This document shows positions 47,261 through 57,817 of a stretch of 64,000 bases of DNA, piece by piece. Both the position numbers and the translations under genes were made by a program. Origin of the DNA: Holothuria scabra (taxonomy: Eukaryota; Echinodermata; Holothuroidea; Aspidochirotida; Holothuriidae); the NCBI GenBank assembly GCA_037179385.1, contig CM074185.1, positions 5,885,371-5,949,370 on the forward strand, given 5' to 3'. The notes under the pieces were generated by a model. That model did not search any database and had not been told where the DNA came from. It saw only the letters and a list, made by a program, of their open reading frames with translations. Numbering within the stretch: the stretch's first letter is position 1; each line of letters begins with the position of its first letter.

Positions 47261-48900
47261 GAAAATTTTCAAAGTATAATTTCATTGAGGGGATTAACCC
47301 TTCCTTTGCTTCAGAAAATGTTGCTCCTACGTATTTTATCATATTTTGTTTTTGGACTAAACATGTGGGAATTTTTGGCAAAAACAATGAGAGGCCGTAT
47401 GTACCATCGCCTTTTCGCTTTCCTCTTCCTTTTGCGATTAAGCCAAGAGTAGATTACGAGCAGCTCTCCTCCTCATCCGATGCCATCTTTCAGGATGCAC
47501 TGACCATCGATGCATAAACGATGTCCTCAACTTAAACGCAGAGTATGAATTGAAACGCGGGTTATACAGGTGCAGAAAATTTCCGTTTGAGGTCGGCGAT
47601 AAGCCACATCAAAACGAATAGTATGAACGAGTGACAAACTTTGCGCCGACCTCTATCGCCGATTGTGCGGCGACCTAGGTTGGCGGAGAAGTATGAACCT
47701 AGCTTTAGTGTCACATGCTCACACGCACACACACACACCAATTTTACATACAATCTGAATACCTCATTGTGTTTTTTTTTTTTTTGTATTTTCTTCCTTA
47801 CCTTAGCAATACCAGGCCCGTATCCAGCGCGGGGGGGGGGGGGGGGGGGGGTCCAGGGTGTTCGGACGAACCCCCCCCCCCCCCACAATATCTGGAGTTC
47901 CGCTCAGCCTATGATAGTGGGCCTATGTTAGCAACATATATAAGGAGTTTTAATTTTGAGATGCGTCAAGTTAGGCCTATCTGATAACTGTCTGACGCAC
48001 TCAGCTTAACCTTTCTTTGCATGTGTCTTCGGCACTAGTCGGTCATAATTGTCCGGTGAAATGTTCCACTTGTGGAAAAATCGACCCCCCCCCCCCCCAC
48101 ACACACACACTGAAAATGCTGCATACGGGCCTGAATACACTCTCAAATGTTCAGGACAGGAAATATATACATTTTTAAGGTCCTCAGCCTGAATTCAAAT
48201 CAAGTGCATGTAGACTTACTACATAATGAAGATGAATGATCGAGTCGAGGATATAGGTATATGGAACGCACAACGTATTTATTTCCTTCCTATTTTAACA
48301 TCGGCCCTTGGTCTTGGCTGCACTTTACAACTTATAGTCTTCATAAGACTACAGTACAAACTTGTGCCCTTCCATGTGCACATGTGCTATCCAAGTAGCT
48401 AGTAATGCAACGTAATTAGGCCTATCCTGTTGTGTCCTGTTGACACTGTTGTGTGTCCTACTGACACTGTCCTGTAGTGTTGTTGTGGTTCACTGAAAGA
48501 AATAAAGAATAATATAGCCTAAATCAACATGTGAATTAACGAGTCTTTCTTTACATAAATTGCTGTATGACTATGACAATCATTTACTACTGTTCTTAGA
48601 ACAACACTATAGCCTAGCCTGGGTAAACAGCCCTTTGATGGGTGTAGTACGATAAAACCCCTTGAGCAGAATGGTATGTCCCCCAGACCCTCACTCAATA
48701 ACAATGGTAGGATAGGTCCACCTAATGTTACATTCATCTGCCTTTAGAGAATTCTAATTCACATAAAATGCGGCAAACTTCATTCTTAACAAGTAATCAC
48801 CCCCTAAAAGCCCAATTACAGGACTAATACATGAATAATTCTCTTTGCATCGTAATTATGTTCTTACCAACATTTTCCAACCCTCGAAACAACCCGTCAA
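47261..48900. other. Non-coding stretch
   Basis: No supported gene. Contains CA repeats near 47720 and 48095 and long G and C runs near 47830-47885 and 48085 next to hAT-like phrases (CCAGCGCGGGGG). Homopolymer frames here are not coding. Confidence 0.45.
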
Positions 48901-48935
48901 ACGCTCCGCGTGAGCGCACAACAACGTGACTTCAC

Positions 48936-49025
48936 GACGGCTGACCTTAAATCGACGGTACTTCGATCTTGGCGTCACTTACGTCACAGTTCACCAAAAA
49001 GCACTGAACCGCGGGAAACACCATT
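48936..49025 (-). repeat. About 90-bp repeat, left member of an inverted pair
   Basis: On minus this reads TTTCCCGCG, then TGACGTAAG, TGACGCC and GATCGAAGTACCGTCGATTT. The same order occurs on plus at about 53045-53130. The last block is identical over about 25 bases. Confidence 0.6.
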
Positions 49026-49439
49026 CACAACAACAACAACTTAACAACAACAAAGTGACTGAGTAAAATCGTGTACAGTCTTGTTAGCCAGCAGTGCAGT
49101 ACGATGCAGTCCTGATATTGGGCATATGGCTTTGAACTTTGAAGAATATTGAAAACAGCCCAGCCTGAAATTAAGTACAGTTTTGACAGGTCCAAGGACC
49201 GCCAGATTACTGTCGACAGGCCTATCTTATCTATATATGAACGAATCGTGAAAGAAGCACCCAAGTAACTGTGCATGAATTAGCACAAGTCCGAATTGCG
49301 CGAAAATGGAGAAGTAGGGTACTGTAGATGCTAACGTTAGTCCTACCCACTGCCAAGTATTATTGCTAGGCCTACCTTAGACTTCTAACGTAAAAACAGA
49401 GACGAAAGCTGTAAGCACCTGTAGACTAATGAGACGTGG

Positions 49440-50780
49440 CAAGCCTGTCTGCATGTGGCTTGGTGTCTCAATCAACTTAATATAATGAATACTTGTAACA
49501 GAAAGAAGTACCAAGCTTGAAGCTTGGTATGTCGATAAGTCCATTAACTCTGATACATGTTATGGAATGAAATACCACGCATGAGGCTTGGTATCTCAGT
49601 CCATTTAATGTAATACATGTTATGAAATGAAATACCAATCTTGAGGCTTGGTATCTCAGTCCATTTAATGTAAAACATGTTATGAAATGAAATACCAATC
49701 TTGAGGCTTGGTATCTCAGTCCATTTAATGCAAAAACATGTTATGAAATGAAATACCAATCTTGAGGCTTGGTATCTCAGTCCATTTAATGTAAAACATG
49801 TTATGGAATGAAGTACCAAGCATGAGGCTTGGTATCTCAGTCCATTTAATGTAAAACATGTTATGAAATGAAATACCAATCTTGAGGCTTGGTATCTCAG
49901 TCCATTTAATGTAATACATGTTATGGAATGAAATACCAATCTTGAGGCTTGGTATCTCAGTCCATTTAATGTAAAACATGTTATAGAATGAAATACCAAT
50001 CTTGAGGCTTGGTTTCTCGGTCCATTTAATGTAATACATGTTATGGAATGAAATACCAATCTTGAGGCTTGGTATCTCAGTCCATTTGATGTAAAAACAT
50101 GTTATAGAAGGAAATACCAATCTTGAGACTTGGTATCTCAGTCCATTTAATGTAATACATGTTATGGAATGAAGTACCAAGCATGAGGCTTGGTATCTCA
50201 GTCCTTTTAATGTAATACATGTTATGGAATGAAATACCAAGCATGAGGCTTGGTATCTCATTCCATTTAATGTTAAACATGTTATGGAATGAATTACCAA
50301 GCATGAGGCTTGGTATCTCATTCCATTTAATGTTAAACATGTTATGGAATGAAGTACCAAGCATGAGGCTTGGTATCTCAGTCCATTTAATGTAAAACAT
50401 GTTATGGAATGAAATACCAATCTTGAGGCTTGGTATCTCAGTCCGTTTAATGTAAAACATGTTATAGAATGAAATACCAATCTTGAGGCTTGTTATCTCA
50501 TTCCATTTAATGTAATACATGTTATGGAATGAAGTACCAATCTTGAGGCTTGGTACCTCTGTCCACCTAATGTAATACATGTTATGGAATGAAATACCAA
50601 GCATCAGGCTTGGTATCTCAGTCCATTTATATGTATTTTATTTTTTATGCAATACATGTTTCAGAATGAAGTATGGAACCAAGCATGAGGCTTGGTTCCT
50701 CAGTCTTTTCAATATAATATTTCTTTTTAAATGAAATTTCAAGCTTGAGGCTTGATATCTTACTCCATTCATAATTATAT
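49440..50780. repeat. 60-bp minisatellite, about 22 units
   Basis: The core at about 49500-50640 has 19 well-kept 60-bp units, with decayed units at both ends. Many units hold ACCAAGC-ATGAG-GCTTGGT, a 7-bp stem-loop; a common variant (ACCAATC) weakens it. Because 60 is a multiple of three, every frame without a stop stays open, giving spurious minus-strand frames of up to 251 codons. Confidence 0.95.
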
Positions 50781-53044
50781 TTAAGGCTTAGGACAGGATT
50801 TTTTGGCAGCATAGGCAAGGGGTTGGCAACCAGTGTTATCCTCTCAAAAAGAATATCTTAGCATACCAGCACCATTTATTGGGTTGGATTGTGTAGAATA
50901 CTTTGGCCAAAAATGGCACTTTCCGGGGTAAGAACCCATATAAATAATATTTTGAGCCTTCTTTCACAAAATAAAAATGATCACCTAAATGGCACATGAG
51001 CAAATTGTAAATTGATCAGGAAATTACCAGAAAAATTGTACCACTACCATTTTGGGGGAAATACTGTGGGTACATGTCACATATACAGCTGCATTGTGTG
51101 CACAGGAGCACTACCAGGATCTACAGTAATGGAGGATATGAAGAATTTCGTAATTGGTATGTGGATGCAGTATGGTTACCCACAGAACCTTAATTGTTTT
51201 GGGGAGGTCAGAATTAAGTCATCTGGGTTGCCAGCCATCAAAAGGTGAATTTTCCAAGAATTGCCAAGATCACCATCTGAGGTCACCAGAGATGAAAAGG
51301 CAAAATTTCCAAAATTTTCTTTTCTGCAAGGAATCACTAAGCCGTTCTGCTCTCTGGTTATAAGCAGTTCATATCATATGATGTGGTGCAGTGTCAGTAT
51401 CCAAAAAGAGTGCATTAAGGCATAGCTGTACTAGCTCTTGTAGTTTCTTGTGTTGTGCCTTCTGTTAAATGAAGAATTGGACTAAAATTTGTAAAAATAT
51501 AAAATCTTGTGCCCATGCCAAACAGTAGAAATGATCACTATTGTCACTTTTTTCATGTGTTCATGTTATTGGTTGAATGATTTCATATCGTTGGCTGATA
51601 AATTGAAGAAATGTTGAGCAATTTGGGGTAACTACAAACCCCTTTCAGTCTTGGAAAGCAGAGATTAGAGTCTGTGAGACCAGAAATAAGGTTCAAAAGA
51701 TGGAAAGTTTGTGAGATGGAAGATGAAATGGGGGTCCTCAAGAACAAAAAAGAGGAAACCTCAGAATGCACTGAACCGCATGAAGCACTGCTGCACAAAG
51801 TCTACAGCAAATTTCCCAGAGTCCATTGTTCCCAAGGTTTCATATTTCCAGGCTGGGAATCAGTGGTGGCACCAGGAGGTCATGGGAGTATTTTCCTCTT
51901 GCAGAATCACCCCCACTCCCAGTAGCCCCCAACTCTGAACCAGATGTAACTATATAAGACATAGTTTATCCCAGAGATATGCTTAAATGCTAGAGGTTCT
52001 GTGGACTTTGTGCCTGGATTTCACCGATGGGCCTTTCATCCTACGTGCAAAACCCGAACTTTGTGCTCAGTATCATGATACGTGTGAAAAATTTTTGCCC
52101 TCAACATTTTCCTTTATCCTTCATTTCCCGTCTCCTTCCCATGCTTGAAATCCTGGTTCAGCTACTGCTGGGAACATTGAAAATGTGGAGTAACAAACCT
52201 TGAAATCAACCATTCAAGTACAATAATGAAAAAATGGGGGACATAAAGGTATCATCAGAATCACAAAGAGATACAGGTACCTTTAGTCCTCCATCTCATT
52301 GGTCCCCCAGTTATTTCAGTTTGCTTCATTTAGTAGCTTTCCTAGGCTACAGTCAGAGCCAGTGGAGTAGTGTCAGTGGCAGTGGTGTTACCAGGGGGCA
52401 GGGGGAGTCCCCAAGGGAAACCTCCCCTCCCAACTGAGATTTGGAATTTAAAAAATAAAAGCCTACATCTTATGCAGTCACAGTGTGACTACCAGATTTT
52501 ATGCGAGTTGATTCTGCCTTTGAAAAGCGAATTAGGGCATCGATCAATTTCCATTTTCTCCAAGTGAAAAATTCCACCCCCTCCCCAAACATGCAGAAAA
52601 TGCTATTTCCAATTCTCTGATGGGTAATGCTGTACACCCCACAGCAATGGATTGCTTTTGGGCAGTATTAATGTTAGATATTTCCAGAAGAGAATTGCAT
52701 CTGTCTATCAATCACTGTCGCTAAGTTCAGCTCCCCTTGACCCCCCCCCCCCCCCGCCCCCCACCCTGACATGTCTAGTTTTGCTCCAGAATTTTGCAAT
52801 AAAAGGTCTTGAAATTTGTAAACAAGAGCAGCCCGGCCATTAAGCTTAGCAAGAGGTATAATGACTATTTACGCATTGAGCAATGGCTCCATTTAAGTGC
52901 TCTCAGTTCTGTTCCAGTCTCCGTTGTCCTTGTGATGAGTGCAGCTACTTAACTGAACGAGCGTAAACAAGTCAAGTCATATAGTACTGTGAATACAGTA
53001 AGTGCGGCCAAGTTGTGTTGCTATGTTCGAACAGAGTTCGACAA
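50781..53044. other. Non-coding stretch
   Basis: No supported gene. A C run lies near 52741. Weak MITE-like ends occur near 51862 and 52168. Overlapping short frames at 51674-51938 have no motif. Confidence 0.4.
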
Positions 53045-53146
53045 ACTTTTCTCATTTCCCGCGTTGTGTCTTAAAACAATGACGTCATGATAAATTCTGA
53101 CGTCAGGATCGAAGTACCGTCGATTTAAGGTGAGCCACTTCACGAC
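53045..53146 (+). repeat. About 90-bp repeat, right member of an inverted pair
   Basis: It contains TTTCCCGCG (an E2F-type word), ATGACGTCAT and CTGACGTCAG (CRE-type palindromes), then GATCGAAGTACCGTCGATTT. It is homologous in inverted orientation to 48936-49025. Regulatory meaning is speculative. Confidence 0.55.
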
Positions 53147-53542
53147 AGCCAAATTGAAGTACAGCAATAACTCAAACTTTCAGCTGCCCATTGAATCCAG
53201 CTAAACTAATGGTACAAAATACTAATGGAGGGCGCTTTACAAGCTATGCACGCCGCTACAGTGCACTCGTGCACTCACGGACACGCAGACCTTTTTTATA
53301 CAACTTGAGGACCTCTTTGTTTTATTTTTATTGGTTTGTGCTTCAAGAACTGTAACCCAGCAGTAGACGTTCTATTGCTTCAACAGGAGGAATCTCCAGA
53401 AATTTATTAAATTCCTACCAGGGGACCTAAAAAATCATTTATTCTGGTCTTCTGTTTGTTTACAAAACCAGTACACCGCATCACCACCGTATTTATTCCT
53501 TTCTTGCTCACGGCATGGAAAAAATAACTCACAGAACGACCG

Positions 53543-55025
53543 GATCTACTATTTTGAAGACTGCAGACTGCACACTGACTGGGATTTTGCAGTCTAGGTG
53601 TTACAAACTGCAAATCGCAGTAATAGATTAAATAATGCAAATTCCATCAAGGGCAGTGGCGTAGCCAGGATGGGATTTTTTGGGGGGCCTAGGTAACAAG
53701 TGGGGGGTCTGGTACCTCCGGGTCAGGCGCGGCAAGACTATCTAAGCGGAGCGACACCATTAAACCCCTCCAGATGGCCGGAAACGGCACTTCCCACGTG
53801 TTTTAAACTGGATGTACCCAGCCGCAAATTCGGCAATATTTGAATGGATTTCAGCTTACCTAAGGCAGTACCTCACCCTTTAACAGGAAAACCAAAAGAA
53901 GTTGTGTCCCCCTCTGAGAAACTTTCTTTGCGTTAGATTTCCTAGATGCAAAATGGTGCTATGTTTGGCAAAACTTTGAACTGATTATAGGCCTCAGGCC
54001 CTGAGTTTTCGGATTTTCCCTTTTTGGGGAGCATGAAAAATATAAAAACATTTTTAGTTTTTGTAGAGATTTTACAAGAGACATACATACTACCAAAGAA
54101 ACAATTTGTTCATCGGTACATTACGTGGTCAAAATTAAAATACTACGAATAAATCCCTCCAAAATAATTGAACCTCAAAGCAGAAGTATGGATCATGTGG
54201 GAAACACATGAAATGTGGACCTTGTGGACATTTTACAAATCCCCCGGACGCCAGTGCCAACTACTAAAAAGAGGACTTGTCGAAAAAATCGTTTTACAGT
54301 GGCACTTGTCATGGGCAGGAGTGAGGCACGACATAGGCCTACTTGTTAAGGATGGAAGGGAAGAATTATCCGAAGGCAGTACCTTACTCTTATCTGCTTA
54401 CGGCATATTTTGTGTATAATTAAGAATAGGAAGGGTCGTGTAAGAGTGGTCTCCAGTGTACGATTGCCTTATTTTCAGTAAATCAATCAGTCATCCGAAA
54501 GGGAGAAAGGGTCTTAACCTAACAAAGTCGCATTAAAGTTTGTCGTCGAGACTTTCGTTTCATTTTCGAAGTGAAATGCAATAAAGTACAGTGCAGATCA
54601 CAAACGGTATCTAATTTAGTGAAAGTAGGCATTTTGAAGTTATTGCTTGATTTCATACGTGCGGACAAAATGTATTTTACACACATTCATCCATTTTTTT
54701 TTTTAATTTTTACACATTTTTTTATTTTTATTTTTTTCAATTACTTTATCAGGACGCAAAAAATCTGGGGGGGGGGGGGCTGAAGAAAATCTGGGGGGCC
54801 TAGTCCCCCAGCCCCCCGTGGCTACGCCACTGATCAAGGGACCCTTCCGTCAAGGGATACTTAAATAAAAATCTGATCAAAATCGTAAAATAACATTAAT
54901 TTAACCGGCGAGTGTCTTTTCTTGTCCTCACTTAAACTATTTTCGAATTACACCTACTTTTCGTCTAAGATGCAATCATCATAACAATGCATTTTGCATT
55001 TATGAACGAGCAAACCTTCGATACC
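53543..55025. repeat. Left arm of an inverted repeat, interrupted by a hAT element
   Basis: Outer part 53543-53653 and inner part about 54841-55025 together match, in inverted orientation, about 60860-61145. Landmarks are GACTGCAGACTG, TGGGATTTTGCAG, GGCGAGTGTCTTTTC and GAACGAGCAAA. The arms are roughly 300 bp without the insertion and enclose about 5.8 kb. Confidence 0.8.
53654..54832. mobile_element. Non-autonomous hAT element, 1,179 bp, with 8-bp target duplication
   Basis: Ends CAGTGGCGTAGCCA and TGGCTACGCCACTG, flanked by perfect ATCAAGGG repeats (53646-53653 and 54833-54840). The uninterrupted target (one ATCAAGGG) is visible in the opposite arm near 61040, confirming both boundaries and the duplication. 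It contains one copy of the roughly 100-bp module near 53735-53810. An 83-codon frame inside has no transposase motif. Confidence 0.93.
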
Positions 55026-55495
55026 TTTGCGTAAAATCTTCACTGCTCCAGACACTTGTTAACCATATACAGTAACATACCCGTGTCTTGGTCACCCACA
55101 TGCACTGCGAACGAAGTGTTCAAATCCAAATTCAGCAGCTTGCGCCATTTGTGCTAGTTAGTTACTCTTGAACTATTTATTGCTTGAAAAACTCCCATTG
55201 CTCTTGATCATTGATCGACGTGCAATACTCTATATACCTGGCTGGGCCAGCTGAATACGTAAAATGAAGCATGAACTTAATCAGGTATGCCAGGTACTCT
55301 CTCGGAAAACTGGACTTTATAAATTTACAAATATACGAATATCGGAAACACACACTACTCGTGTTTGGAATGTGTCTTCTCCGATTGGTAATTAAAATCA
55401 ATAGGATGTACTTCCAGACAAAACATTGCAATCGAATTCTCGAAGCTTCGATAAGTCAAATTTTGGGACTAGAAAGTAGGAACTACTTTTACTGA

Positions 55496-57169
55496 AAATC
55501 TCAGCTCTAGAACGACGACTCTTTCACACAGAGTCTATGGAAATTCGTTCTCAGCTTGAAGCTGCGCGAAACGATTTACTTTCTTATTATGACTATAAGC
55601 TTAAAGGTACTATCATCAGATCTAGGGTAAGGTGGGTTGAGGAGGGCGAAAAAATACTAAATATTTTTTGAACTTAGAAAAACGAAATAAACAATTAAAT
55701 CATATTCGTCGGCTTAAAAATTCAGAGGACCGTCTTATAAACGAACCTAATGAGATTCTCAGGGAGATTCGGTATTTTTACACCTCTTTATACAGTTCCG
55801 ATAAAACATCAATAGATTTTAATTATGATGATGTAACTCATCCCGAAGTAAGTGCGGAACAGGGTACACTTCTGGATGGGGAGCTAACTTTAGAAGAATG
55901 CTCCTCAGCTCTTAAGCTCTTAAATAATGACAAAGCTCCTGGAAGCGATGGTTTAACTACAAATTTTTATAAGCATTTTTGGCACTTGCTTGGCCATCTG
56001 GTTGTTGCATCTGTGAACTGGGGTTATAACCAAGGCTCGCTTTCGTGTGAGCAGGTACGAAGTGTTATATCTCTTATCCCTAAGTCAGGGAAAGATCCCT
56101 CTTTGTTAACTAATTATCGGCCCATATCCCTTTTGGATACAGACTATAAAATTGGAGCCAAAGCTATCGCTTCTAGATTAAAATCAGTTATCCAAAACTT
56201 GGTTAGCCCAAGTCAGACTGGTTTTCTCAAAGATAGGTTTATTGGTGAGAATGTAAGATTTGTCTTAGATTTAATAGACTATACCAAAGAAAAAAAATAC
56301 CAGGTTTCTTATTTTTGATCGATTATGAAAAGGCTTTTGACAAATTGGAATGGAATTTTATTCAGGCTGTACTTTCATTTTTTAAATTTAGCAATAGTTT
56401 TAAACACTGGATCTATACTTTGTATAATAATGCCCAGGCATGCATTTGTAATAATGGTTATTCATCGGGCTTTTTCCTAATTCAAAGAGGAGTTAGGCAA
56501 GGCTGTCCTCTGAGCCCGTTCCTATTCATTCTTTGTGTAGAAGTACTTTCTTTGAAAGTTAACCAGTCAAGCCGTATTAAAGGTATCTCTGTTAATGGTG
56601 TTGAGACTCGTGTTATTCAGTATGCGGATGACACTTCATTCATACTTGATGGTAGTCAAGAAACTTTAAAGGAGTTGCTTTCTGTTCTTGATATTTTTAA
56701 TCAAGCATCTGGGCTAAAGATTAATTTTTCAAAGTCTCATTTGTTTCCTTTGGGTCCTTTTGTTAACGAAAAGCCACTCTTTCTCACCGATTTGAACATT
56801 GAGGTCACCTTGGGTCCTGTCAATATGTTAGGTATTGCATTTACTCATAATGGAGATGACTTATTTCGCCTTAATTACCAGCAGAAGCTCTCTCGGCTAA
56901 AAAACTCCCTTCGAGTCTGGGCAAGTCGTGACTTAACCCCTATTGGCCGTAACATTATTCTTAAAACTTTTGGGCTTTCTCAGCTAGTGTATCTTTTTCT
57001 TGTGTTACCCAACCCCCCAGGCAATCTTATCAAAGAACTCGAGAGAACTATTTTTGATTTTGTTTGGGATGGTAGTCCAGACAAAGTTAAACGCTCGACA
57101 ATTATCAATCCTATCAATTTAGGAGGCTTAAAAGTTACCCATATTTTTAGTTTCATCAAAATAGTGTAA
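55496..57169 (+). pseudogene. Tx1/L1-like LINE reverse transcriptase fragment
   Basis: Three consecutive frames on plus, split by two frameshifts: one at an A run near 55650 and one near 56300, also after an A run. The parts carry the order of an L1/Tx1-type RT: a basic linker (VRWVEEGEK), LNNDKAPGSDGL, LIPKSGKDPSLLTNYRPISLL, then DYEKAFDKLEW, RGVRQGCPLSPFLF and the catalytic YADD (residues 103-106 of the 284-residue frame). Endonuclease, the C-terminal zinc region and a 3' tail are missing, so the copy is truncated at both ends. The frameshifts in homopolymers could be real decay or sequencing error. Confidence 0.9.
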
Positions 57170-57817
57170 AGAGACTGTCTTATATAATAAAAAAAAAATC
57201 GATTTGCAGCTCAGCGCATGCGGGGTATAGTGTTAATATTGTTACATTTAAATAATGAGACAATCTTGAAGGAGCGATTCTCTATCACGTCCGAATGATG
57301 TGATTTTTTTTTTTTCTCTCCTTCGACAAAGGTACTACTTGCGATCTGTATCACCGGGGTTGCGGAAGCCGAGTCGAGTAGCATCTACTCCAGCATGCCT
57401 CAGGCGGGAGTAGCCGGCCGGGGAGCAGGCAGAAAGCCTGTTTGATTCCGGAAAGTATTTTTACTCGGGCGATTTTCACTGGGAAGCGTACTAGGCTATG
57501 ATTGATTTTATGAGAATAAATCAGCATGCTGAGTGTATTAAATCGCCAAAAATTACGGTATTGAATTTTGAAGAGAAAAGAGGGACCTTTCTTCCACCGT
57601 CAAACTAGAATGAATTCAGGTCCATCGTTAATAATTAAAACAACATCGTTGTTTGTGTAACGTTCTACCGTGCAGTAGCGCCTGGTCAGATTAGGGTATT
57701 TCAGGCGGCTCTACAGAAAGGAAGCAGGTCAACGTGTTCTTCGTTGCTACAATAGGCCTATCGTTCAAATGGGGGCCAAGACATTTCTCTAGGCTACAGT
57801 TTATTAGGCACGAGTGA
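57170..57817. other. Non-coding stretch between LINE and hAT element
   Basis: An A run at about 57189 follows the LINE fragment. A GC-rich block lies at 57340-57425. Positions 57810-57817 (ACGAGTGA) are the left target duplication of the next element. No gene is seen. Confidence 0.5.

Noticed and set aside
47562..47984. Proline- or glycine-rich frames over G and C runs
   Set aside because: They are produced by homopolymers next to hAT-like ends.
49725..50604. Minus-strand frames of 171-251 codons across the 60-bp satellite
   Set aside because: The unit is a multiple of three, so frames stay open automatically; the predicted peptides are simple repeats with no domain.
51862..52168. Degenerate MITE with CAGTGGTGGCACCAGGA and CCTGGTTCAGCTACTG ends
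   Set aside because: The inverted match is weak and there is no target duplication.
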